Position numbers and translations under genes: made by a program. Below are positions 28,483 through 36,987 of a DNA stretch of 64,000 bases, piece by piece. The notes below the pieces were generated by a model. The model did no database searches, was not told the origin of the DNA, and worked only from the letters and a program-made list of their open reading frames with translations. The stretch covers positions 620,001 through 684,000 of the forward strand of contig NZ_JAPMXC010000001.1 in NCBI RefSeq assembly GCF_026624755.1, in the 5' to 3' direction. How positions within the stretch are numbered: the first letter of the stretch is position 1; every line of letters starts with the position of its first letter. The stretch comes from Robbsia betulipollinis (GTDB lineage: Bacteria > Pseudomonadota > Gammaproteobacteria > Burkholderiales > Burkholderiaceae).

Positions 28483-29683
28483 GCGGCGCTCCGCTGGCGG
28501 GCGACGTGGGCGCGGAATCGACGGGCGGCACGGGAGCCGCCGCGGCGTCGGCCGACACGGGATCGGAACCGGCTGCCGGCGCGGGGGCGCCAAGCGTCTG
28601 CATCAGGCGGTTCGCCCAGCCGAAAATCGCGACGACATGCGAGAAATCGACGATCTCGTCGTCGCGCATGCCCAGCGCGCGCAGGCGGGCGACATCGCCT
28701 TGGTCGAAGGCCCCGGCTTCGAGCGTCAGCCGCCGCGCATAGCGCAGCAGTTCCTGTTCGCGCGCATCGGCGCCCCCGGTGAAGGGGTCCGCGAAAACGC
28801 GCTCGACCAGATCGCCGTTGCGCGTCAACTGGTTGAGCCGCTGCGCATGCACCGAGGCGCAGTACGGGCAACCGTTGAGCATCGATACCACCAAAGCGGC
28901 CAGTTCGCGGTCCGCGCGGGCGAGTCCGCCCGGCGCATACATGATCGCGTTGTACGCGCTGCTGCGCTGCCGCAATACGTCCGGGTTGTGGACCAGCGTC
29001 AGGTAGTAGGGCGAAGTCCGGGCCGTGGGGCCGCTTTCGTCCAGCACCGCGTTCTGTTCCGGCGTCGCCCGGGCGGCCTCCACCGGCGCGAGCCAGGACT
29101 GCCAGTCGAGCGATGCGGAAGTGAAACCGCGGAACCGCTTGAACGAGGCGAGATCCACGTCGGCGTCGTCGCTGTTGGTATTGCCGCCGCCGTCCACGGC
29201 GTCGGCATCGATGCCCAGCAGCGCGCGCGCCGCGCAGATCACACGCGCCTGAAACGCCACGTAACCGATCAACTGCGACAGGGTCACGATATCGCGCTCG
29301 GACAAGCCCGCGGCGCGTAGCGACGCCAGCGAACCCGGCCCGGCTTCCTCCGGCGCGAGCGCGACGCGCCGCGCATGGGCCAGGGCAGCCTGCCGCAGGG
29401 GAGTCTGCGCCGCAATGCCCGCATCCGGTGCCGCTCCCGCGGCATAGAAAGCCGCAAGCGCGGGTTCGGGTGTCAAATGCGCCACCAGCGCGGCACAGGC
29501 ACGGCGCGTATCCAGATCGAGGCTACCGCCGTCATCCTGAAACAGCGCGTCGAACGCGCCCTGCACTGCCGCCACGATCTTCGGGCGATGTTGCCGCAGT
29601 GCCGCGGCCGCCAGCGGATTCGCCGGATCGACGATCCGATCGATGACGTCGCCCGGGGTTTCCGGGCTCCATGGTCGGTTCAA
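28475..29683 (-). CDS. Carboxymuconolactone decarboxylase/AhpD-like peroxidase-related protein, double domain
   Basis: 402 residues with two AhpD-like halves. The C-terminal half holds the redox motif GCPYCASVHAQRL (CxxC-type) and the family's LRALGMRDDEIVDFSHVVAIF. The N-terminal half (PALAAFYAAG, LSERDIVTLSQLIGYVAFQARV) lacks cysteines in that position. It resembles the fused CMD/alkylhydroperoxidase proteins found beside flavin oxidoreductases. The start is a TTG at 29683 with AAGGAG seven bases upstream; a longer in-frame extension from 29812 would be a basic low-complexity peptide running through a repeat. Its end overlaps the flavoprotein start. Confidence 0.8.
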   Translation of the reverse strand: MNRPWSPETPGDVIDRIVDPANPLAAAALRQHRPKIVAAVQGAFDALFQDDGGSLDLDTRRACAALVAHLTPEPALAAFYAAGAAPDAGIAAQTPLRQAALAHARRVALAPEEAGPGSLASLRAAGLSERDIVTLSQLIGYVAFQARVICAARALLGIDADAVDGGGNTNSDDADVDLASFKRFRGFTSASLDWQSWLAPVEAARATPEQNAVLDESGPTARTSPYYLTLVHNPDVLRQRSSAYNAIMYAPGGLARADRELAALVVSMLNGCPYCASVHAQRLNQLTRNGDLVERVFADPFTGGADAREQELLRYARRLTLEAGAFDQGDVARLRALGMRDDEIVDFSHVVAIFGWANRLMQTLGAPAPAAGSDPVSADAAAAPVPPVDSAPTSPASGAPHD

Positions 29684-29728
29684 GCTGAAACTCCTTGTGA
29701 CTTTGTCGGACAGGCGCGCATACCCACG

Positions 29729-29757
29729 CCTTTCGTGCCTTTCGTGCCTTTCGTGCC
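29729..29757. repeat. 9-bp tandem repeat between MFS and AhpD-like genes
   Basis: CCTTTCGTG occurs three times in a row (29729-29755). It lies in the 73-base interval between the transporter stop and the TTG start, directly after the stop codon. Confidence 0.8.
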
Positions 29758-31106
29758 TATGGCGCTTTTCCGTGTTTCCGAAGCGTCGCCGGGTCGACCG
29801 CGTCGACGGCATCGCCCGCGTCGAACGCGACGCGCGGCTCGCGCTTCATGCAGACGACCGCGACGAAGCCGATCGACAACCCGATCATTACATAGAACAC
29901 GGGTGCCAGCGGCGAGCCGGTCAGCTTGAGCAGCCAGGTCACGAAGAACTGCGCGAAGCCGCCGAAAATCAGCACCGCCACGTTGTTGACGATCGACAAC
30001 GATGTGGAACGCACGCGCACCGGGAACATCTCCGCAAGCGTCGTGCAATAGACCCCGAGAAAGAAAGCGCTGAAAACGCCCGCGATCACCTGGGTCACGA
30101 GCAGACGCCCGATCGACGGTTCGGACGTGACCCATGAATACAGGGGATACAAGGTGACGAGATAGGCGCCGAGCGACCAGAGCAGCAGGTTCTTCCGGTC
30201 GTGCCGGTCCGCCGCCGCGCCGGCGATCGGCACGACGATCAGCATGACGATGGCGGCGAGCATCTGCACCATGAAACTCTGCATCAACGGCAGCTTGAGG
30301 ACCTGTTTCGCATACGTGACCGTATAGCCGAAGGTCACGTAGAAGGACACGGCGCTCGCGACCACCATACCCATGCCCACCAGGTATTTTCCGCCGGGCT
30401 GCTTCAGATCCGCGGCGAAACCCTGCGCGCGCGCGGCCGCCTGCCGCGCGGCGTGCAGGAAGGCTTCCGACTCCAGCACGCTGCGCCGCAGATAGAGCGC
30501 GATCGGCACGATGATCAGACCCACCGCGAACGGTATCCGCCAGGCGCCGGCGGCCTGCTGCGCGGGCGTGAAGCACTGCGTGACCACCATGCCCATCGCC
30601 GCGCCCAGCACGTTCGCCATCAGCTGCCCGCTGATCTGCCAGGAACCGAAGAAGCCGGTGCGCTCCCGTGGCGCCATCTCGATCAGAAACGCGGTGGACG
30701 TGCCGAATTCGCCGCCGACCGAGAACCCCTGTAGCAATCGCGCGATCAGGACGACCAGCGGCGCGACCACCCCTGCGTGCCGGTAAGTGGGCGCGAACGT
30801 CATCAGCAGTATCGATAGGGCCATCAACGCCATGCCGAGCGTCATTGCCGCCTTGCGGCCCCGGCGGTCGCCGTACAAGCCCAGCAACACGCCGCCCACC
30901 GGGCGCATGAAAAAACCGGCGCCGAACAGCGCGGTGGTCAGGAGGATCGCGTTCAGTTCGCTGCCCGGTATCGCCGCGTCGACCGGAAAAAACAGTTTGC
31001 TGATGATCGGCGTCATGATGGCGAATACGGTGAAGTCGTACCACTCCATCGCGTTGCCCAGCACCGCGGCGGCGATGCCGCGCCGGGCGTTCGAGGTGAC
31101 AAGCAT
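29757..31106 (-). CDS. MFS transporter of the metabolite:proton symporter (ProP/CitA-like) family
   Basis: 449 residues, twelve membrane helices. The MHS family hallmark is the N-terminal GNAMEWYDFTVFAIMTPII followed by GDRRGRKAAM in the loop 2-3 and LLQGFSVGGEFGTSTAFLIE. Such proteins import citrate, proline/betaine, shikimate or other organic acids with protons. First gene of an operon with the AhpD-like, flavoprotein and DUF3293 genes, so it probably imports the substrate of those oxidative enzymes. Confidence 0.9.
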   Translation of the reverse strand: MLVTSNARRGIAAAVLGNAMEWYDFTVFAIMTPIISKLFFPVDAAIPGSELNAILLTTALFGAGFFMRPVGGVLLGLYGDRRGRKAAMTLGMALMALSILLMTFAPTYRHAGVVAPLVVLIARLLQGFSVGGEFGTSTAFLIEMAPRERTGFFGSWQISGQLMANVLGAAMGMVVTQCFTPAQQAAGAWRIPFAVGLIIVPIALYLRRSVLESEAFLHAARQAAARAQGFAADLKQPGGKYLVGMGMVVASAVSFYVTFGYTVTYAKQVLKLPLMQSFMVQMLAAIVMLIVVPIAGAAADRHDRKNLLLWSLGAYLVTLYPLYSWVTSEPSIGRLLVTQVIAGVFSAFFLGVYCTTLAEMFPVRVRSTSLSIVNNVAVLIFGGFAQFFVTWLLKLTGSPLAPVFYVMIGLSIGFVAVVCMKREPRVAFDAGDAVDAVDPATLRKHGKAP

Positions 31107-31531
31107 GCGTTCCAGTTTCCTTCGCGACGGTGTCGCTTTGATGATGCGTCGCCGCGCCGGGCGTGCCGCCGGCGCATTCGGCCGGCACCGACACGCGCGG
31201 CGCGATCCACGGACGATAGTGTACCTTCGCGACGCGGGCAGCAGGCAGGGCGCGCGGAACAGCCTTTGACGCGCCCATTGTTTGCAGGTACTGTACGTCT
31301 GTACAGCATATCGCGACCTGCATATACCCTATCCGGGGGTTCTTGTAAAGTCTCGTCGGCGACGATGTTGCCTTTCTCCCGAAGACCGTTCGTTGCCGCA
31401 TAATGGCGGTCTCCGCATGTCTTTCCCGCCGGATGGGAGTTTTGCAAGGGCAGTCTGCCGCGCATGCCGGGTGCATGCGATATGGCGTACCCGTTAGTTG
31501 CGCTTCGCGAAGGCGTTTAGGAAAATCCGTC
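31107..31531. other. Intergenic region with LexA-like box
   Basis: Divergent interval between the MHS transporter (minus) and a small unknown gene (plus). Apart from the LexA-like site at 31291-31306 I see only short arginine-rich chance frames. A plus-strand promoter may run from about 31282 to 31311. Confidence 0.5.
31291..31306. promoter_or_regulatory. LexA (SOS) box candidate
   Basis: CTGTACGTCTGTACAG fits the beta/gammaproteobacterial LexA consensus CTGT-N8-ACAG at every fixed position. It overlaps the spacer of a possible promoter (TTGCAG at 31282-31287, GCATAT at 31306-31311). The first plausible gene downstream starts at 31532, the MHS transporter lies 185 bases away on the other side. 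Confidence 0.5.
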
Positions 31532-31861
31532 ATGACCCTGAAGATCGGCGCTACCGGCGCAATGTCCTTGCTCTCCGAGCACCCCTCCGAGAATACCCCG
31601 CCCTGCCGCCAGGTTCGGTTGCAAACGTCGCGTGACGGCAAAACCATCATCATGGTCGACCTGGACCAGCGCAAGCCGGGCGTGATGCGGGCCGTCTGCT
31701 ACGAAATCACGCCGGCGGAACTGATCGCGGCCATTCGCGCGCACGGGGCGGAGTTGTCGCAAACCAGCGACGAAGCCGTCGCCGCGATCGAATCCATGCA
31801 AAAATCCGGGCCGGCGAGCGACGGGCCGGAATGTGAAGCTTCCACGACCGCTCTGGGCTGA
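31532..31861 (+). CDS. Hypothetical protein, possibly SOS-regulated
   Basis: 109 residues, not recognised. The sequence is soluble, with a central QVRLQTSRDGKTIIMVDLD beta-like segment and an amphipathic helix ITPAELIAAIRAHGAEL. The ATG at 31532 is preceded by TAGGAAAA. No signal peptide. The only nearby regulatory signal is the LexA-like box 226 bases upstream. Confidence 0.55.
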   Translation: MTLKIGATGAMSLLSEHPSENTPPCRQVRLQTSRDGKTIIMVDLDQRKPGVMRAVCYEITPAELIAAIRAHGAELSQTSDEAVAAIESMQKSGPASDGPECEASTTALG

Positions 31862-32200
31862 ATCCTTCTCGCCATGCGGGCTCGTGAAAGTACCTGCACC
31901 CTCCGACAAGAACCGCCACCGCGCAGGGCCAGCCCTTTCATCCATCCATTCGCATAGCGAACGATTCGTCGTCATGCCGGCGACCGTCGCCGGTGACCGG
32001 CACGCGGCTCCGCGTTCCGGGATCGATGCCGCGTCAGCACCGCTCCCGGGGCCCCGACGGCACGCTCCAAAGTGAGATATCTTGAACCGCGGGGGTTCCG
32101 CATGCGCCGAAGGGCGCCGCGCGGGGCATGCGGAAACAGGGAACGACGAAAAAGATCCGCTCGCCCAGCCCCGTATCGATCGATATTCTTGGAGGAAGAC
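31862..32200. other. Intergenic region before the MmgE/PrpD gene
   Basis: 339 bases without an acceptable gene. In-frame codons upstream of 32201 could extend the MmgE/PrpD protein but would bury its Tat signal. I see no clear promoter or terminator. Confidence 0.4.
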
Positions 32201-33706
32201 ATGTCATCACTTCATAGGAAGCGCCGCCGCGACATACTGCGGGCGATCGGCGCCGCCTCGGCGCTGGCGCTCGCCGGAACGCGAGCCGCTCGCGCGCAGG
32301 ACGCGCAGGGGGGATCCATCCGGCACCCCGCCCAGGATACCCTCCCACCCAAAGGAGACGACATCACGGGGCAACTGGCGCGTTACATGGTTTCGGCGGG
32401 GAGCACTCCGCTTCCCGATGCCGTGGCGCTGGCATGCAAGCACCGCATTCTCGATACGTTCGGCGCAATGGTGTCGGGCAGCCGCATGCGCCCCGGAATG
32501 GAAGCGACCCGGTACGTGAAGTCCCTTGGCGGAACCGCGCAGGCGTCGGTCGTCGGCGCGGATTTCCGCACCACGACGATCAACGCGGCGCTGGCCAATG
32601 CCATGTGCGCGCATTCCGATGAAACGGACGATTTCGAGCCGGTCACCAAGGCGCACCCGGGAAGCTCGGTGGTGCCGTCGGCGTTGGCGATGGGAGAAAT
32701 GTCGGGCAGCAGCGGTGATGCCATGATGCGATCGGTCGCGCTGGGATACGACATGGCCTGCCGCCTGCTGATGGCGCTCGGCCCCGATCTGGTGCGCCAC
32801 ACGGGCCGCAGCGCCGAAGGCACCGCCTCCACCTTCGGCAGCGTGGGCGCCGCGGCACCGCTCGCCGGACTGGACGAAACCGGCATGCGCTATGCCATTT
32901 CCTATTCCTCGCAGCAGGTATCGGGTCTGTGGAGCTGGGTCAAGGACAAGGACCATATCGAAAAGGCCTTCGATTTCGCCGGCATGGGCGCGCGCAATGG
33001 ACTGACCGCGGTATCGATGGTGCAGGCCGGCATGACGGGCGTATGGGATGTGCTGGACGGCACGAACAACCTTTTCATGGCCTTGTCCTCGCAACCCCAG
33101 CCGGAAGAAATGCTCGCGGGACTGGGAAAACGGTTTTACGTCGGCGAGACCGCCATCAAGACGTTCTCCGTCGGGTATCCGATTCAGTCGCCGCTGGATG
33201 CCTTCCTCACACTGCGCAAGCAATACGGGCTGAATCCCGATAATGTGCGTGCCATCCTGGTGAAGATTCCCAGCGACGCGATCGGCATCGTGGGCGAGAG
33301 CGCGATGCCCGACGTCAACTGCGCGCATCTCGTCGCGCTCGCGCTGGTGAAAGGCGCCGTATCGTTCGTGGACAGCCACGACGTGGCGCTGATGCACGAT
33401 GCCACGATCGAGCGGCAGCGTGCCAAGGTCGCCGTCGTGGCGGACGCGGCACTGATGAATCCCGCCGCGCCGCGGGGCAGCATCGTCGAAGTGACCCTGA
33501 ACGATGGCCGCAAGGTCTCGCATTTCACGAAGTACCCTCCCGGCACCAAGGAAAATCCCCTGGACACGCAGGCCGTCAACGAGAAGTCCCGGGATCTGAT
33601 GGCTCCCGTGCTGGGAAAGGAGAAGACCGATAGATTGATCGCCGCCATCAATCGGCTTGAAACCGTTCGCGATGTACGGACACTGCGGCCCCTGTTCACC
33701 GCATGA
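32201..33706 (+). CDS. Exported MmgE/PrpD family protein
   Basis: 501 residues of the MmgE/PrpD family, whose characterised members include 2-methylcitrate dehydratase and cis-aconitate decarboxylase. Unusually for this family it begins with a Tat-like export signal: RRRDILRAIGAASALALAG, cleaved near RAQDAQ. The ATG at 32201 has GGAGGA five bases before it. Conserved segments include HRILDTFGAMVSGSRM, ALANAMCAHSDETDD, FGSVGAAAPLAGLDE and VGYPIQSPLDAF. A periplasmic lyase or epimerase acting on a polycarboxylic acid is plausible; the real substrate is unknown. Single gene, no operon partner. Confidence 0.83.
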   Translation: MSSLHRKRRRDILRAIGAASALALAGTRAARAQDAQGGSIRHPAQDTLPPKGDDITGQLARYMVSAGSTPLPDAVALACKHRILDTFGAMVSGSRMRPGMEATRYVKSLGGTAQASVVGADFRTTTINAALANAMCAHSDETDDFEPVTKAHPGSSVVPSALAMGEMSGSSGDAMMRSVALGYDMACRLLMALGPDLVRHTGRSAEGTASTFGSVGAAAPLAGLDETGMRYAISYSSQQVSGLWSWVKDKDHIEKAFDFAGMGARNGLTAVSMVQAGMTGVWDVLDGTNNLFMALSSQPQPEEMLAGLGKRFYVGETAIKTFSVGYPIQSPLDAFLTLRKQYGLNPDNVRAILVKIPSDAIGIVGESAMPDVNCAHLVALALVKGAVSFVDSHDVALMHDATIERQRAKVAVVADAALMNPAAPRGSIVEVTLNDGRKVSHFTKYPPGTKENPLDTQAVNEKSRDLMAPVLGKEKTDRLIAAINRLETVRDVRTLRPLFTA

Positions 33707-33863
33707 CGTACCCCGACGCACGCCGAGAAACCCCCTACGACAATCCGCCGCGTGCGAACGGCCTTTTGCGGGCGAGGTGCGATCCCGCCTTCATTGCACG
33801 ACATGGAACGGCGATTGCTTGCCTACCTGGTAGTTCAACCAAATAAAAACCCAGGAGCACACC

Positions 33864-34175
33864 ATGTCGCATATCCGCATCATTGCCTCATCCCTCGCCG
33901 CGCTCGCGCTGCTTGGCGCATCCGTCGCGGCGGTAGCGCAAAGCACCGCGACGACGACGCCCGAGCATGGCACGGGGGACCCTTCCGCGATGGGGACGAA
34001 CACGAACGGCACGACGATGAGCGGCAGTTCGTCCATGACGAAATCATCCACCGGCCGGATGAAAAGCAAGAATAGCGGTTCGAAGAGCGTGGGCGGCAGC
34101 ATGTCGAAAACCGGCACGGACGCAGCGACCGGCGGTTCCGGCAGTGGCTCGGGCGGTGGCGCCGGCACCAAATAA
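33864..34175 (+). CDS. Small secreted Ser/Gly/Thr-rich protein
   Basis: 103 residues with an obvious signal peptide (HIRIIASSLAALALLGASVAAVA, split as IIASSLAALALLGASVAA, cleavage before QSTATT). The mature part is low-complexity: Ser, Gly, Thr and Lys with NGTTMSGSSSMTKSS and a GSGSGSGGGAG tail. No domain recognised. Similar small secreted proteins are common in Burkholderiaceae and mostly uncharacterised. AGGAGCACACC precedes the ATG. Confidence 0.7.
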   Translation: MSHIRIIASSLAALALLGASVAAVAQSTATTTPEHGTGDPSAMGTNTNGTTMSGSSSMTKSSTGRMKSKNSGSKSVGGSMSKTGTDAATGGSGSGSGGGAGTK

Positions 34176-34246
34176 CGCTACGGGGGCGTTGCCCGCGAGG
34201 GCCGCCCCTGACCGGCCCGCAAGGCAACGATGCTATCCGGCACCCG

Positions 34247-35425
34247 TCATCTCACGAACGTGATGCTGACGGGATGGGGTATCGCGACGGACCGCCCGGT
34301 GTCGGTGATCCGGCCCGAAGCGGGATCGATGCCGAACACATTCATGGTGTTGCTGCGCTGGTTCGCAACGAGCATCCATTTTCCCGACGAATCGATCTCG
34401 AAATCCCACGGCCGCTCGCCGCCGGAAGGCACGCGCTGAACGAACGAAAGCGTTCCCGAGCCAGGATCGACGCGATACGCCACGAGCGTGCTCTCGCCAC
34501 GGTCCGCGACATACACGAAACGTCCGTCGTGACCGACCGCCACTTCGGCGCCGCTTTTCGGTCCCTTGAATTCCCCGCTGCTGATCGGCAGCGACTGCAC
34601 CGGCGTCAATCGCCCCTGCGCTGCATCCCAGCGCAGAACGAACACCTGGGCGGTGAGTTCCGTCAGCAAATAGACGAAGACGCCATTCGTGCCGAACGCA
34701 AGGTGGCGAGGGCCGCTCCCCGGCGGTGCGGTGAAGGATCCGGCGGGATCGTCCCGGCTCGATGACAATGTGCGCGTGGCACGATCGAACGGATAGATGA
34801 ACACGCGATCCGCGCCCAGATCGGGCACCAGCGCATAGTGGCCCGACGGGTCGATGGCGACGCTATGCGCATGCGCGCTCTGCTGCCGCTTGTTCGGCCC
34901 CGAACCCGTCTCCGTGACGGTGGAGATGCGCAAGCCCACGCTGCCGTCGCCGTTCACACGGTAACTCGACACGGACCCGCTGCCGTAATTCGTCGCGAGC
35001 AGCGTCATCGACGGCTTGTCGAACCACAGGTAGGTAGTGCCCTTGGCGCGCGTCGCTTGCGCGTTCAACCCAGCAAGCGCGCCGGACCGGCGATTCACCG
35101 CGAACGCGGTGATGCTCCCTTCGCTCGCCGTGTGGTCGTCGACCGAATACACCACGGGCAACGAGGGATGCGTGACCAGCCAGGTGGACGACAGTCCGTT
35201 TTCGACCGGGCCGATCGTCGTGAGTGTCCCGGTGGCGGCATCGAAGCGCAGCGCCCGGATATCCTGTTCCTGCGTACCGACATACGTGAGTTCCGCGCTT
35301 GTTGTTCCTGGCACGTCGACGGGCTTGCCCGGCTTCGCATCCGTTCCGACCGACCAAGGCAAGGCGATGATTGCCAAAACGGCGCCACACCACGTCGCCC
35401 TGTTCCTGCGCAGACCCTGCATCAT
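34247..35425 (-). CDS. Lactonase-family seven-bladed beta-propeller protein, exported
   Basis: 392 residues with a signal peptide (TWCGAVLAIIALPWSVGTDA) and the lactonase/6-phosphogluconolactonase YbhE-like propeller: ELTYVGTQEQDIRALRFD, VYSVDDHTASEGSITAFAVN, HAHSVAIDPSGHYALVPDLGADRV, GPRHLAFGTNG and NRGE-like blades. Family members hydrolyse sugar lactones or cyclise carboxymuconate; an exported version would act on a lactone in the periplasm. It is driven by one of six copies of a shared promoter, placing it in the same regulon as the aromatic operon and porins. The downstream end is convergent with the small secreted gene. Confidence 0.85.
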   Translation of the reverse strand: MMQGLRRNRATWCGAVLAIIALPWSVGTDAKPGKPVDVPGTTSAELTYVGTQEQDIRALRFDAATGTLTTIGPVENGLSSTWLVTHPSLPVVYSVDDHTASEGSITAFAVNRRSGALAGLNAQATRAKGTTYLWFDKPSMTLLATNYGSGSVSSYRVNGDGSVGLRISTVTETGSGPNKRQQSAHAHSVAIDPSGHYALVPDLGADRVFIYPFDRATRTLSSSRDDPAGSFTAPPGSGPRHLAFGTNGVFVYLLTELTAQVFVLRWDAAQGRLTPVQSLPISSGEFKGPKSGAEVAVGHDGRFVYVADRGESTLVAYRVDPGSGTLSFVQRVPSGGERPWDFEIDSSGKWMLVANQRSNTMNVFGIDPASGRITDTGRSVAIPHPVSITFVR

Positions 35426-35485
35426 AGTGGTTCGATTGAAAGACCCGATGGTTCGTTGCCATCGACGATGGCAACCACCCGGTCA

Positions 35486-35546
35486 AGCGTATTCGATTCA
35501 CGCGCCTGCGTCCCTGCACAAAAATCGGGTTCCCTGGCATTTTTCC
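35486..35546 (-). promoter_or_regulatory. Shared-regulon promoter, copy 1 (lactonase)
   Basis: Operator at 35515-35546, read on the minus strand: AAAAATGCCAGGGAA, six bases, TTTTTGTGCA. Directly after it come a degenerate -35 GGGACG, a 17-base spacer and -10 TACGCT at 35486-35491. The lactonase start is about 60 bases further on. The operator, its orientation and all spacings match five other copies in the window. Confidence 0.75.
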
Positions 35547-35558
35547 ATCCGGACCCGG

Positions 35559-36503
35559 CTACTGAGGCAGCGTTTTCCGCTGCGACGATTGACGCGTGAT
35601 GACCCGGAACTGGCTCGGCGCCTGACCCACTTCCTTGCGGAAGAACCGCGTGAAGTACGCGGCATCCGCGAAGCCCAGCCAGAATGCCACCTGCTCAACC
35701 GACAGGTCGCCAAAGATCAGGTGGCGCTTCGCCTCGGTGATGATGCGCGCATGAATCATCTTGGTGGGGCTTTGCTCCGCGGCCGATGCGCATGCCGCGC
35801 GCAGTTGCACCAGCGACACCGCCAACATGGAGGCATAGTCCTGCAAGGGCAGGCTTTCCCGGTAATGCAGATCGATCAGTTTGCGAAACCGGTCCACCAG
35901 GCAAATATCGTTGCGGGTGGAATTCTCGTGCCCGGGCGTCTCCAGGCTCGCCTGGCGGACCAGCATGAGCAGCAACGTCGTCAGCAACGCTTCCGTTCCC
36001 GCCACCCGGCCCACCGCATCCGATTCGAGTTCCTGTTTGAGCTTGCCGACGAGACTATAGAATTCCATGCCGGCATCGGCGGAGCAGGACAGCGGAATGA
36101 TACGCGGCAGCGCCCAGAATGAAATGAATTCATTCAGCTTGGCATTGACCTGCATCAAATAGGATTGCTCGATGGTCACCACCCACCTGTCCACATCGAG
36201 TTCGTAATCCAGCCCGTGCACGCAGTCGGTGGGCAACACCAGAGCGCAGGGACCCTTGAACGGCACCCTGCTTCCCTCCAGATTCATGACGCCCTCTCCG
36301 TTGCGGATGAAGATCACCTGCCCATACGCCGGATGCGCGTGCGGCTCGGTGCGCCAGCGACCGCGATCGGTGACATGCCCCACGTGCACCAACCAGTTAT
36401 CCTCTTCCGGCCGGTCGACATACAAACGCACCTTGGGAACGCTCATGAACTTCGCTTTGCCGTTCCATCCGGGATGGTACTTTGCCATGACACTGTGTGT
36501 CAT
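35559..36503 (-). CDS. AraC-family regulator, candidate activator of the six-promoter regulon
   Basis: 314 residues. An N-terminal cupin-like sensing domain contains EPHAHPAYGQVIFIRNGEG and LPTDCVHGLD. The C-terminal double helix-turn-helix (about residues 205-300) has YRESLPLQDYASMLAVSLVQLRAACA and LSVEQVAFWLGFADAAYFTRFFRKEVGQAP, here given as two fragments SLPLQDYASMLAVSLVQL and FADAAYFTRFFRKE. The ATG at 36503 follows GAAGGAGAC; upstream in-frame sequence is not conserved-looking. It sits between regulon promoters and is the only AraC gene in the window, so it is the natural candidate for the shared operator. Its own promoter lacks that operator. Confidence 0.88.
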   Translation of the reverse strand: MTHSVMAKYHPGWNGKAKFMSVPKVRLYVDRPEEDNWLVHVGHVTDRGRWRTEPHAHPAYGQVIFIRNGEGVMNLEGSRVPFKGPCALVLPTDCVHGLDYELDVDRWVVTIEQSYLMQVNAKLNEFISFWALPRIIPLSCSADAGMEFYSLVGKLKQELESDAVGRVAGTEALLTTLLLMLVRQASLETPGHENSTRNDICLVDRFRKLIDLHYRESLPLQDYASMLAVSLVQLRAACASAAEQSPTKMIHARIITEAKRHLIFGDLSVEQVAFWLGFADAAYFTRFFRKEVGQAPSQFRVITRQSSQRKTLPQ

Positions 36504-36987
36504 AAAGTCTCCTTCGCATTCTGGTCGATTGGGCAACGGTGTCTCGACACCGCGATCGGCATGGCATGCGCTTGATTGGAATAGATCGATCCCCTGCCCC
36601 CGCGCGGCGGCGGCGGGATGGCGGGGGAAGAGAGGTCGCGTGACATCGCAGGGTTTCCACGCGCCACCTTCGTGTGGTGGGGGGCGGAGCGGGCACAGGT
36701 CGCGGCGCGGTGCCGGGACGCGCGGAGCACGCGGGACGAGGTAGGGCATCGCCTCGCGACGGGGGAGACGCGAAGCGGCGGCGTCAGCAATGGCAACAAC
36801 GGTTCGATGCTCGGCATGCGTCTTCTTCGGTCAACCGGCCTTTCATCGGCGACCAGTGGCCAATGGCAAGCGACAGAACACAGCCCGCATTTTTCCACAT
36901 ATTGGCGCGCAGCGCGACCTGCGATTTACCCGAACGTCGCGACTGCGCGCTTCCGGACATTCATCCGGACCATCGGAACCCAGACCA
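36504..36987. other. Intergenic region between AraC gene and porin end
   Basis: 484 bases with only arginine-rich chance frames. It should hold the AraC promoter and the porin terminator. I find neither the shared operator nor a convincing hairpin with a U-tract here. Confidence 0.4.
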
